From Lagopus muta (lineage: Eukaryota; Chordata; Aves; Galliformes; Phasianidae): 64,000 nucleotides of DNA. The notes under the pieces were generated by a model. That model was not told the origin of the DNA, searched no databases, and saw nothing but the letters and a program-made list of their open reading frames with translations. The position numbers and the translations under genes were made by a program. The DNA lies in the NCBI RefSeq assembly GCF_023343835.1, contig NC_064444.1:19009219-19073218 (forward strand). The letters run 5' to 3'. Positions within the stretch are counted from its first letter, which is position 1. Each line of letters begins with the position of its first letter. This document shows positions 1-10,310 of the stretch, piece after piece.

Positions 1-488
1 TGTTACACTTCTGACATCATTACTCACATTTATTTAATTTATTTTAATTTTAATTTAATTTTGATGGCCTGATTAGCCTGGGATAATGAAGTTACTTATC
101 CAACCTAGTTCCTGGTAACTCGGAGGGCCTCTGTCCCTTCACATACCTCTGCCAAAAATTGTCCTGACAGCTGTAATATTTACATTAAGATGAATTAATA
201 CAGTGCATCCTTTGAATTCATACTGAGAATTGGTCAAATCTGGTCCCACAAGAGTTTGCAGAAATTTTTCCAAATCCACTAAAAACTACATCATACATTT
301 AAAAGGTAGTTTGCTAAATAAAAAGAAGTACATATCAACAATTCCTGAGTTATTGATTAATCTCAAGTTCATCTTCAAAATCATTTTCCAGAGTTAAGGT
401 TAACATGTAGAGAGTAAATATGTGAAGCTCCTACTGATTTCAGTGATGCCAGGATTTAAATAAAAACCATCAATAAACAATATTTTAC
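1..488 (-). other. Left edge, probable DNAAF1 intron
   Basis: AT-rich sequence with a (TTTAATT)-like run at 28-63. I looked for the start of the leucine-rich-repeat region on the minus strand and did not find it. Confidence 0.5.
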
Positions 489-1701
489 CTCACACAGCCC
501 CCTTTTTCTTCTGTCTTTTGACTGAATGAGCTGGTTACTGACTTGTGATCACCAACCAATTTTTGCTCATCCCGTTGATCTGCTCTGGATGTACAGTTGA
601 TGGCTTTCTGTTCAGTTTTAACATCTTTGTTGTAAGAAAACAAGTTGCAGTTCAGTATGGGTGGAGGAATATTGTGTCATGTTTCCAGTTAGTCCAGAAA
701 AATACTGAAAAGCACTTGAATATGAATTTCAAGAAAATTTGCGTTCTAACCAAGATTTTTGCAGATCTTTTTAATTAAAATAAGCTTAACTTTCTATAGG
801 AGACAAAATACAACAATAACTAGTAACAAAATAAACTGCTGAAATATTGCATTTGTTTACATATGAAAGTCAGGCAGAACACTTAAGTCTTAGGTATTAT
901 TATAATATACAGTGAGAATACGATACTGGCACCAATGTTTTAGGATCTTGGACATCCACTGTATATTACATGTAATTAACAATAATTAGAGCTAAACAAG
1001 ACTGCTAAAGCCTAATTTACGCGCTAAGACTACTTTAACACGTAAAGATAATGTCAACAAATCAGTCAACACAAAAACTGTCTGCTCTTCCACAAATTTA
1101 CCTTTTTGTACTTTTTGGAGGGTGTCTCCAGTGCTATAGTTATTCAAGCTGTCTTTACTCTGCCTCTGGCCAATTGCATTTTCAATAGTTTTCTCTTCAG
1201 ATTCCTGCTCAGAACCTTCTAGTTTTGCTTCTGGTCCTGACTCTTAAGAAAGAAACAAATAGGATGATTGTACACAAGTCACAAATATGACTGTAATTAA
1301 AACAATTAGAGGTAAGGCCGGATGTATGACTTTAATACATAAAGTAAGCTTCCAGAAAAAGGAAATTCAAGAAACAAGGAATGGCGGGAGGGGAAGGGCC
1401 AGTAAGCCTCAGTTACAGCAAGACCTTCAGTGAATTCAGCGTGGGAAAGAACAAACTTAACAACAGACTCTTATATACTCAACAACAGTTTTTTTCCCAG
1501 CTGCGTGGACTCAGCTCAATCACTGCTGCCCTGCGCCTCCCAGCAGTGCAGCTGCCAGAGCTCACCCCTGCTGACAGGACAGCCTTCACTCAGTGCGTGG
1601 GCAGCTTCATTTCCAGTGTTGCTCAGCGTCTCTCTCAACACCTCTGGCGCAATGACCGCTCCTGCGTGGCCTCTCTCCAAGTCTCTGCTGCGTGACAGCA
1701 T
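489..1701 (-). CDS. DNAAF1: DNAAF1 (dynein axonemal assembly factor 1), first three coding exons, partial
   Basis: Three minus-strand exons fit together: 1701-1566 (ATG at 1701-1699, in-frame stop TAA 18 bases upstream, donor GTGAGC), 1242-1102 (donor GTAAAT) and 624-489 (donor GTAAAA). Phases agree at both joins (1/1, 1/1), and the last exon ends in phase 2. They encode about 138 residues rich in Glu, Lys, Ser and Gln with no domain, like the acidic, poorly conserved N-terminus that precedes the leucine-rich repeats of DNAAF1. The LRR exons would lie left of base 1. DNAAF1 (LRRC50) acts in the cytoplasm to preassemble dynein arms of motile cilia. The name rests mainly on position: in human, DNAAF1 is head-to-head with HSDL1, as here. 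The acceptor of exon 2 could also be read two bases later (1240), but only 1242 keeps frame. Confidence 0.65.
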
Positions 1702-1719
1702 TCTGAGATACGAGATTTA

Positions 1720-2340
1720 GACAAGCCGTGTCAGGTCGCCGCGCGGCTCACAGCGCTACTGCCAGACGCTACGTCTAAAAGCTTTGGCAGGACCCGTCAG
1801 AGGCAGAGGAGACCGGAACGAGCAGATTACGGAGCGTGCGGCTGCTCAGCGGGCAGCACCGTGCCGGCGCGGCCCAGACCCCCTCAGCACACAGCAGCAC
1901 AAAGGCTGACCGAGGCGCTGTTCTCCTCAGCGCCGGCCTGCAGCCCCGGGACGGCCCTCCATTACCTGCCCCCGCAGCTCAGCTCGTGCTGGCAGCAGGG
2001 ACGCGGGCCGGATGCCCAAGGCTAGCAGCCCGTCCGGGCCCGGCGGTCAGCAGAAGCCGTAGGCCGACCGGGAAGGAACGGACGGGGAGCCAAGCGGACT
2101 CCCGGCTCCCGCCCCAACGGCCGCCGCTTCCATGGCAACGCCGTGCGCGCCCATAAGGCCCCGCGGCGGCCGGCGGCGCTCTAGTGACGGCGGCGCAGCG
2201 TCGGGGCGCGGGATCGCTGTGCTGCGACGCGGTAGGGCCGGGGCCGGGCGGGCCGTGAGGTCAGGGCTGGAGCAGCGCGCCAGGGCCGCTGCGCGGGGAG
2301 AAGGGGCGAGCGGCGGGCTGGGGTCACGAACCGGGACTAA
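1720..2340. promoter_or_regulatory. CpG-rich divergent promoter of DNAAF1 (minus) and HSDL1 (plus)
   Basis: This stretch is dense in CG dinucleotides and GC boxes, unlike the AT-rich DNA on either side. It lies between the first coding exon of DNAAF1 (minus, ATG at 1701) and the HSDL1 coding exons (plus, from 3551). A bidirectional CpG-island promoter is the simplest reading. The 5' noncoding exon of HSDL1 should start here, but no donor could be picked with confidence. Open frames across it on both strands look like GC-rich chance frames. Confidence 0.75.
2126..2139 (-). promoter_or_regulatory. X-box (RFX binding site) candidate
   Basis: On the minus strand the bases read GTTGCCATGGAAGC, one mismatch from the classic X-box GTTGCCATGGAAAC. 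It is an inverted repeat of two RFX half-sites, inside the divergent CpG promoter and about 430 bases upstream of the DNAAF1 ATG. RFX2/RFX3 with FOXJ1 are known activators of motile-cilium genes, so the site fits control of DNAAF1. Confidence 0.65.
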
Positions 2341-2369
2341 AAAACATGGCATTTCCACGATTTCTTCAG

Positions 2370-3205
2370 TCATCGAGGAGATCATCCAGTTCCAGCCCCC
2401 TGCCCTGGGCTGGGTGTCAACCCCCTGCTCAGGCTGCCCGGGGCCCCATACGTGGCTTTGGGCATCTCCAGGAATGAGGCACCCGCAGCTTCACTGGGCA
2501 GCAGTGCCGGGGTCTCCCTGCTCTCTTAGTGAAGAATTTCTTCCTCGCATCTAAGCTAAATCTCCTGTCTTTTAGTTTAAAGCCATTCCCCTTTGTCCTA
2601 CTGCTGTCTGCCCATACAGAAAGTTGTGTGCTTATAAGGTCCCTTCAAGTTCTAGAGTACTGCAGTGAAGTCTCACCAAAGCTTTCTCCTCCCCAGGCTG
2701 ATCAAGCCTGGTTCCCTCAATTTATCTTCACAGGAGAGATGCTCCAGCCTTCTGATTATCTCCATGATCTTCTGTGGACCTGCTCCAACTGCTCCATATC
2801 TCTCCTGTACTGGAGTTCCCAGGCATGGGTGTAGTAGTCCAGATGAGACATCATGAGGGCAGAGTAAAGGGGACAATCCCCTCCCTCACCCTGCTGTCAC
2901 CCCTCTGTCGCTGCAGTCCAGGATACCATTGGCTTTTCAGACTACAAGCACACACTGCTGGCTCATGTCCTACTTTTTGTGTACCAGGATCCCCGCATCC
3001 TTCTCAGCAGGGCTGTTCTCAACTATTTCTTCTCAGGTAGACGTACCTGGCATTGCCCTGGCCCAAATGCAACACCTTGCAATTTGCCTTGTTGAACGTC
3101 ATTAGGTTCTTGTGTGCCCCCTTCCTGTGCCTGCCCAGGCTCTCTGGACAACATTGCTTCCTTCTATGGTGTCAGCTGTACCACTCAATGTCATCAGCAA
3201 CTTGA
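2370..3205 (-). mobile_element. CR1 LINE fragment, 3' part, minus orientation
   Basis: Read on the plus strand this is the reverse complement of a CR1 tail: the segment beginning with the motif 'catccagttccagccccctg', then 'agaatttcttcctcgcatct', the 'ggagagatgctccagccttctgat' type motif, and on to the start of the reverse-transcriptase end near 3100-3205. It lies in the 5'-UTR intron of HSDL1, just beyond the CpG promoter. Divergence is high and no frame is intact. Confidence 0.85.
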
Positions 3206-3563
3206 TAGAATCAAATTGATCTTACTCTGCATTTTGATATGTGTTGCTCATGTTCTTCATGGAAGCTATGCCATATTTTCACATCTGGAGGATTTAATGT
3301 GCTTTTTCTAATGATAAAGGGATCGTGTGTTTTTGTTGTTGTTTTTTTCTTCTAGAAAGTACTGCTGACTGATTCCTGAAATTTCCCTGCTGCTGTTATT
3401 TTTAGTGTTGCATCATTGTTGATAATAATGCTGTGAAAACTATTTTCTAGTTCCTACTCCCTGGTGTAGGACAGTTGGAATTGCTAAATCTCAGAGGTTT
3501 GAAAAGGTTGAAGAGAAGATTATAATTGCCTGTGTCTTTTTCCTTTTAAGACTTCTGATCACC

Positions 3564-6500
3564 ATGGCTGCAGTGGATCGCTTCAACCTGCTGTACAGAG
3601 AGATCAGTCGTTCCTGCAGTTTTTACGTTGAGGCCCTGGCTATAGTTGGAGCTTGGTACACAGTCAGAAAATGTCTGACTCTTGTGTTTGACACTTACAG
3701 TATGCTCAGGCTTCATGTTATTCCAAAGCTGGTTGGTGAGATTGATATTGTCAAGCGGTATGGAAGATGGGCAGTGGTCACTGGTAAGAGATTGAAGCAG
3801 TATATTTGTGTATGTTCATATGATTTGCTAGATGAGCTCAGAAGTTAGGGCCTGTATTAAGTCAGGTCACAGCTGCAAGGTGAAAACAAGTTAATTTGCC
3901 TGAGTAGTGATGATTGTTGAGCACCTTAGTAAATTCAGTTCCACAGGTGAACTCTGTGTGTTGACTGGGGAAGAATCCCAGACCAACTTTTCTCAGAAAT
4001 TGCAGGGTGTCTCTCAAGCACATATGAGGACACATGAGGATCTGTAAGTAACCATGGAGCTGGCAGGCAGGCCTGGTTGACAGAGGTGCAACCGACGTAC
4101 TGTTTTTGCTTTGAGAGTTTCACATGCTCCCTTGCTCAATTTATCAGTTTAAGTCCCACACACCTGACATCCTCTCCTTTTATTAAGCTTTTTGCTGTTG
4201 TCATAGACAGTATGAAACCTGTCTTGATGTGGGATTATAGAAGGTTGCTGCTGACAAGATTATCTTTGCTGGTCTCAATCCACAACACCATTATTGGTAC
4301 CATGTAATCTTCAGAGAAGGGAATAAAGCTATAAAAGCACTGTTGTAATAGAAGACTGGACTGGTTCTGACTTTCACCCTGATACTTTTTTGTCTATTAA
4401 TTACAGGTAGCACAGATGGTATCGGGAAGGCATATGCTGAAGAACTGGCCAAACGTGGAGTCAATATCATCTTAATCAGCCGAAGCAAAGAGAAGCTGGA
4501 GGCTGTATCTAGAAACATATCTGAAACCTATAAAGTGGAAACAGATTTCATAGTAGCTGACTTCAGTAAGGGGCGTGAGGCTTACCATGCCATTAAGGAG
4601 GGCCTGAAAGATAGAGAAATTGGGATTTTGGTGAATAATGTGGGACTGTTTTATACCTACCCAGATTATTTTACTAACCTGTCTGAGGATATGCTGTGGG
4701 ACATGATCAACATAAATATTGCTTCTGCTAACATGATGGTGCATATCGTGTTGCCGGGCATGGTAGAGAAGAAGAAAGGTGCAATTGTGAATGTCTCATC
4801 TGCTTCCTGTTGTCAGCCAACACCAATGCTAACGATCTATGGAGCCTCTAAAGTAAGTTGGGCTGTGATGTTTTAATAATGTGCACTCAAGAGTAAAAGC
4901 ATTATAGGCTGTGGGTTTCTTTTTTTTTTTTTTTTTTTTTTTTTTTTCATATCATGTGTTACGCTGCAAACTTTTCCTTACCAGTAATGGACTTCGAGCC
5001 TAAGTCAGCTATGTGAATTATGTGTGGACTTCAGCATAATCATACTGCTAGGGGAAATGTCATTTACCTTGGAGGAATGATGTATAGGTCAGTAGTGGCA
5101 ATTCTATGACCCACTGAAAGGCTGAAGAATTTGTTGGCTCTTCTGTAGCTGAACTATACAGAGATATCTCAGTGTACTTATGTACTTGCAGACTGATTAT
5201 TTGGTAGCAAGAGGGATTATATTCATGCACAAGCTACCGCTACAATGAGAGCTGTGGCAAAACAAACAAAAAACCCCACACCACACTGCTTCAGCTAATA
5301 CTAACTAGCTAGGTGGAGCAGGCAGCTTCTTACAGTGCTGTCTGTACAATATCTGGGGAGAAATGAAAAAGAACCCACAGACAATTATTCTTCCTCAGGA
5401 AAGCCAGTCAGTAGTGAATAGGATGAGACAGGGAGGTGATGCTCAATATATGGATGTGCATGAGGATGCGGACTTTGGCAGCATAATTTGCCAGTTAATC
5501 TACAGAAGCAGGGGAAATAGTGGAAGGATCTCTTCCAGATCCAGCTGTATCAACACAGCGGTTACTGCTTTGGGCAGATGGTTGCTGCCCTCTGCTGGAA
5601 CCCAACCCTCAAACGGCCTCATTCCAAGATACCTGTTGGGAGAATGTAGATGGTTTTACTCCAGGCAGAAGAAAGTACTTGCTACGTATGACTTCTTGCA
5701 GATTTTCTTCAGCATGGAATCTGTCTTAAGATTCCTATCTCTCTGTTGCAGAGCATCTGTGCCTTGGTTATGCTAACTGTACGTAGACCTGAGCCATATC
5801 AATGAATGGAAAAGAGCAAAAAACAGAAGACTACTAAAAATTCTTACTTTAGCTAGCATCATTGGTCTAGATCTGAGATCAGGTTTCAAGCATGGTCTAT
5901 GAACTGTTTACTTAAGCACTGAAAAGGGTACAAGCTGCTTTAGCTTCCTAGAGTTCCTTGTGCATGAACAGCCTAGGGTGTTCGTAGTGGTTGATTTCCT
6001 TGCTTTTGGTTTTGGTTGTTTTCACAAAGTAGGTGTAAGAGCATTTGTGGATGACGTTTTTCCAACAGTGGGTTGGAAACTGTGTTTTTGGAAGGCCGTT
6101 TGGGAGCAGAAACCCTTTCACTCACCAACTGTTCTCTCTGAGAAATGGCCATGCAGGACAGCCCTATCTTCAGCATGGCATCAGCGTTGTTCTCCTGATG
6201 AGACTGAGCCAAGCTAATTTCTCATTCTGATTCACAGATATTAGGCTAGTGCTTTCTTCATGTTTCAAGTATGCTACAGCTTTTCTGTAGTTTTAATAAA
6301 AATCTGCTCTGGAACTTCATTGTAAAAACAAAACTGAATATCTTCTTTCTGCTTTTGTTTTTCTAGGCCTACTTGGACTATTTCAGTAGAGCATTGTATT
6401 ACGAATATGCTTCAAAAGGAATTTTTGTTCAGAGTTTAACCCCATTTGTAATTGCTACAAAAATGGTGTCATGCAGCAGCGTTACATCAAAGAGATCTTT

Positions 6501-7483
6501 CTTTTTTCCTTCTGCTGAAGAGTATGCAAGTCATGCTATTTCTACCCTTGGGTTATCCAAAAGGACTCCTGGTTACTGGAAGCATTCATTAGAGGTAAAG
6601 GAATTCATCAAACTACTTAATGTTTGTCAGGAAAAAAAAACAAAACAACTTTCATTCCTTAGGAGCCTGAATGAAACTATGTCAGCGTTCTGGAAAAGTA
6701 CAGCATATACCATAGGATCTAAAGGCATTGTGCAGTGTTATCTCACTCTTTCCATTTAAAAGAACACGCATGTTTTTAGAATTGTAATACAATTGGGAAT
6801 TGGATCCAGTACAAACAAGAGTAGCTTCTTGCTCAGTCTTAATTTATGGGCTGTACTTCTACTTTGGGGTAGGCAAGGAAGATGGAGTAATGCAGGAAAA
6901 AGTGCACATTCTTAACCAAAGCTACATGGATGCAGGTTCTCTGTATGACTTTGAATTTTGGGGGAGATGGTGGGCTCTTACATCACCTTATGACATTACC
7001 TTGTTGATTGAGCCAGAAGGCATTGAAGTGTGGATTACTCCAAAGTAAAGACAAGAAACAGGAAGGATTCTGGCAAGATTTGTGAACTAAAGAAAGTAGG
7101 CAGTATTGCTGTTGAACAAAGTGCTTCATTCTTTATTTGCAGAACCTCACCACCGTGCAAGCTGCACACACCTAAGTGTGTGAACACACTCTTTCCAAAA
7201 TAGCTAAATAACCTTACATTCAACTACTTAAAAGTGTTAGTTTCTTGTGTTCAAATAAGTATTGTACTTTAGTGGTAGATTGAGAAACTGTTTATTTATC
7301 ACACACAAACTGTTTATTTATCTTAATCTTCTTGTTCCTTTCTTCTTTCTCTCTTCCCTTGTCACCCTTGCTTCTCCACAGTTCACACTGGGTGAACGTC
7401 TACCTGAATGGATCTGGGCATGGTTTGCACAGTACTTCTGCAGAATTATACGCAAGGAAGCTTTAACACACAAAGCAAAATAG
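3564..7483 (+). CDS. HSDL1: HSDL1, hydroxysteroid dehydrogenase-like protein 1
   Basis: Four coding exons: 3564-3783, 4407-4852, 6367-6594 and 7382-7483 (stop TAG), all GT-AG with matching phases (1/1, 0/0, 0/0); 331 codons against 330 in human. A noncoding acceptor at 3550 puts 13 bases of leader before the ATG, which has a strong ACCATGG context. The start [14 protein letters not shown] matches human. It is a short-chain dehydrogenase/reductase: an N-terminal hydrophobic segment, then the nucleotide-binding TGSTDGIG at residues 73-80, NNVG at 150-153, and N177, S205, Y218 and K222 spaced as a classical SDR tetrad. Mammalian HSDL1 has Phe at 218 and is listed as inactive and mitochondrial; this copy has Tyr. 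The substrate is unknown. The upstream neighbour DNAAF1 shares its promoter. Confidence 0.97.
3784..4406 (+). other. HSDL1 intron 1 (coding part)
   Basis: Donor GTAAGA, acceptor TTACAG. I see no gene, repeat or obvious regulatory motif in it. Confidence 0.9.
4853..6366 (+). other. HSDL1 intron 2, with a long T tract
   Basis: Donor GTAAGT, acceptor TTCTAG. An uninterrupted run of about 27 T lies at about 4920-4947, probably a worn retroposon tail or slippage tract. The open frame at 5363-5776 has no recognisable similarity and is taken as chance. Confidence 0.85.
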
Positions 7484-8630
7484 GAATATCCAGATGTCCA
7501 TTATAAATAAGTACTGGAATCTGATCAGAATGCTACAAAATGGTCAAGTGAATCCTGGATTTATTGCAATTTATCCATAACTTGCTTAACAATGTAACTA
7601 GTGTTACTCGTAGCAATAACCTAGACATTAGAAGTCTGGATCCCGCATCGTTGTGCTAAGCAGCTCCTTCTCTGCATTCCTCCAGGACAAAGAGTTGATC
7701 TCAGTTCACTTTGTCTGTAAGGTAATAGGACAGGAGCAGATACAACTTTAATTCTGATAGTAAATGACTGTCTTTTGTGTAGTGCTATGTAATCTTGATT
7801 TGTAATGTTAACAGAATTTGAGAATTCTCCAGCTCTGGTGATATTGGGCCCAAAACAAATCATGCTCTTTTGAAAAGACAGTCCTATTCAATCAATATGC
7901 AGTTTATGAGTCTTCTGGTCTTTTTATGGCAGGTCCTTGTATGTTTTAAGTGCAAATATTGTTTTTGGACAGGGTACTTACCATACATCTTAATTTTGAT
8001 AAAGTCATACTAATTTGGAGGTCGTTTAAATGGCAGAAAAGGTCTTACAGAACTACAGAAGAATTTGAAGATAACGTTTTTTTTTTTCTTTCTTATTCTA
8101 AGTGTGAATGCTTTTGACCACACTTTAAATATTCCTTCAGCAATCTGAAGCGTGACTGAAGAATTGAAACAGATTGTAAAAAAATACATTAGCTAAGAAA
8201 AAGTAAAAAAGAAAGAGTGTTCTAAGAAAAAAAGTTAGTTGCATATGACAATTAAAAAAAAGTTACTGATGTCTTGATTCTGTATGGCTGTTTTTATTTA
8301 TATTAAAAAATGTGTATATATATTTACTAGATGTCATCTGGTATCGCACTGCTTGTATTTCTTGTAGAGACTAAATTTCACAGCTGTCCTTTCTTTGAAC
8401 ATATTTGCTGCCTGGAACAAGATGTATCTTAAGATTCAGAACATTCGTTCTGTATTTGATATCATCATTAGTAGTGCTTCTATAACGTTACACTGAAATA
8501 TCAAAATGATGAAAATAACTGTGCAGCATTTTATACACAGCACTATGTCTTTAGGATAGCGCTCCTCTCAGGCTGTTGCCCATTTAAACAGATTCATTTC
8601 CTCTTAATAAATTTTTCAGAGAACAGTTTT
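7484..8630 (+). other. HSDL1 3' UTR
   Basis: AT-rich sequence follows the TAG stop and reaches the canonical AATAAA at 8606-8611; cleavage is expected near 8625-8640. No competing frame is convincing. A T tract occurs near 8080. Confidence 0.75.
8606..8611 (+). terminator. HSDL1 poly(A) signal AATAAA
   Basis: Canonical hexamer about 1.1 kb after the stop codon, with a T-rich and GT-containing stretch just downstream. Earlier variants such as ATTAAA near 8300 could give shorter transcripts. Confidence 0.7.
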
Positions 8631-8639
8631 TGGCTGCCT

Positions 8640-9130
8640 TTGCAGCCCAGCTGTGAAGAAAGCTTGCTCTAGGGGTGGTGACCACTGATGAAATGTACCA
8701 CCCACCCCTCACTGTGCTACATCCACTGTGCGGTTGCCATAAGCACTCAACAAACATCAGTGAATATTAGTGCCATTTTTTTTTTTCACATGGAGGAATT
8801 CAGTCGCATCCCTACGCCTCATCTGCACTTCCATGTCAGGCACCATTCCGTCAGACTGCCCTTCTGCTGCCATATGTCATGTGGCAACAACATGTAATGG
8901 GATATTGGTGGGAAGATTTGACTTCCATTGCCATACCATCAGCATCTGCCTCTGATGTTATGGGGCAGATGGCATTACTTTTGGAGCAGCTCTGATTGTG
9001 TTCAGGCAAATAGCATGGAGTAGGCAGCCCACATCTGCGCCTGAACTCCAGCAGCACTGCCTGGATGCTGGGCTCAGCACACTGCAGGTGAACCTGCAAG
9101 CCAGCCTGGGAAGACAAATAAGCTGCTCTA
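8640..9130. repeat. Candidate dispersed repeat of uncertain class, between HSDL1 and MBTPS1
   Basis: The stretch has the texture of a worn interspersed repeat rather than unique DNA: balanced composition, CA/TG-rich words, and a meaningless minus-strand open frame of 88 codons. I cannot assign it to a family from memory. It could be an old DNA-transposon relic, or simply intergenic sequence. Confidence 0.3.
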
Positions 9131-9194
9131 CTGAGGCTCAGATCTTCTGATCTTCGAGTGGGATGAACTCATTTCTGATCGTTTCAGTCTGTAC

Positions 9195-9672
9195 GGCACT
9201 GCTGGGGGCACGCCTCAGTGCTGTGCTGAGCGCTGGGCCCCTGGGTGCAGGAAAGATGTGGAGGTCCTGGAGTGTGCCCAGGGAAGGGAGTGGAGCTGTG
9301 AGGGGTCTGAGCACAGTGCTGTGGGAGCGGCTGAGGGAACGGGGTGGGTCATCGTGGAGAAGAGGAGCTCAGGGCAGAGTTCTGCAGCCCTGACAGGAGG
9401 CTGTGGGAGGGGATGTCAGCCTCTGCTCCCAGGTAACGGCGACAGGGCGAGAGGTGGTGGCCTCACGTTGCACCAGGGGAGGGTCAGGTTGGATATTAGG
9501 AACAATTCCTTCTCCACAAGAGTGATGCAGTGGCACAGCTGCCCAGGGAGTGGAGGAGTCGCCATCCCTGGAGTGCCCCAGAGCCGTGGGGATGTGGCAC
9601 TGAGAGACAGCTGGGGTTGGACCTGGGGATGTGAGAGGTTTTTGCCAATCTTAATGGTTCTGTGATTCTTTA
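9195..9672 (+). mobile_element. CR1 LINE fragment, 3' end, plus orientation
   Basis: The copy runs from a segment around 'gatgtggaggtcctggagtg' to the family's direct-repeat tail (ttctgtgattctt). It shares its body closely with the copies at 56380-56868 and 58700-59205, for example the 'ctgctcccaggtaacggc' block, so the three belong to one CR1 subfamily. Only the noncoding end and a little upstream sequence remain. Confidence 0.88.
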
Positions 9673-10129
9673 CCACTTGTTCGTAGCGCATTCTTGCAGC
9701 CGAGCACTCCGCTTTTTGGGGGAAGGAGGGAGTCGGGCTGACAGGGAAGTGGGCTCGGGCCATGTCTGCTCGTGCTGCCCACAACTGACCACACTCTCAG
9801 CTGTTTGTTTCAACTTATGGTGTTAGCAGTGCGTAGTACATCTGCAATGACGTACGTGTACTTGAAAATGGGACTTAAGGAGGGCCAAGTGAAAAATTCC
9901 TTATTTTTTTTTAATGTAAGACTTAAATGGCGTTATGAAGCTATTGCTGTATTCCTAGTGGGGCTTGTTTGTCACTCCCATCCACCAACAACATACCCTA
10001 ACATTCCCTCAGAGGCATTAAACCCTATTCAGTCATGTCCTCAAACATGATAACAAACAATTCTTTGATTTTATAATTATTTTCAGTACGCAGAAGAACA
10101 CAACCTTCCGTTAGTCGGTAAAACACACC

Positions 10130-10310
10130 GCCAGCACGCAACCCTACGCCCCACACCCAGCGGCGCAGTGCGCATGCGCCCGCCCCTCACGCAGCGCCGG
10201 GACTCTCGCGAGAGCGCTGAGGTAAACATTGCACAAAATGGCGGCGGCGGGCCCGGAGGCGGCTGCGGCACGGTGAGCGCAGCGGGCGGGAGAGCGGGTG
10301 GGACGGCGGC
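10130..10310 (+). promoter_or_regulatory. MBTPS1 CpG promoter with NRF1, TCTCGCGAGA and YY1/TISU-like motifs
   Basis: A TATA-less CpG-rich core contains, in order, an NRF1 palindrome TGCGCATGCGC at 10169-10179, the palindromic core-promoter motif TCTCGCGAGA at 10204-10213, and AAAATGGCGGC (YY1; one base off the TISU consensus) at 10235-10245. The trio is typical of constitutive mammalian-type promoters. A strong donor CG|GTGAGC at 10272/10273 closes a short noncoding first exon. Confidence 0.8.
10215..10272 (+). other. MBTPS1 noncoding exon 1 (candidate, 5' end approximate)
   Basis: The 3' edge is set by the donor GTGAGC at 10273. The start is a guess placed just after the TCTCGCGAGA element. 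It holds an ATG at 10238 inside the YY1-like motif. If it is spliced to the good acceptor at 11206 (TTGCCTTGCAG), this ATG opens a 19-codon upstream frame ending in the leader. Confidence 0.5.

Noticed and set aside
2047-2385. 112-codon minus frame including MEAAAVGAGAG as a possible DNAAF1 start
   Set aside because: It is a GC-rich chance frame across the CpG island and the edge of a CR1 copy. No donor joins it to the supported exons, and the ATG at 1701 fits better.
2132-2554. 140-codon plus frame from the CpG island into CR1
   Set aside because: Half of it is CR1 tail sequence, and there is no family similarity or splice support.
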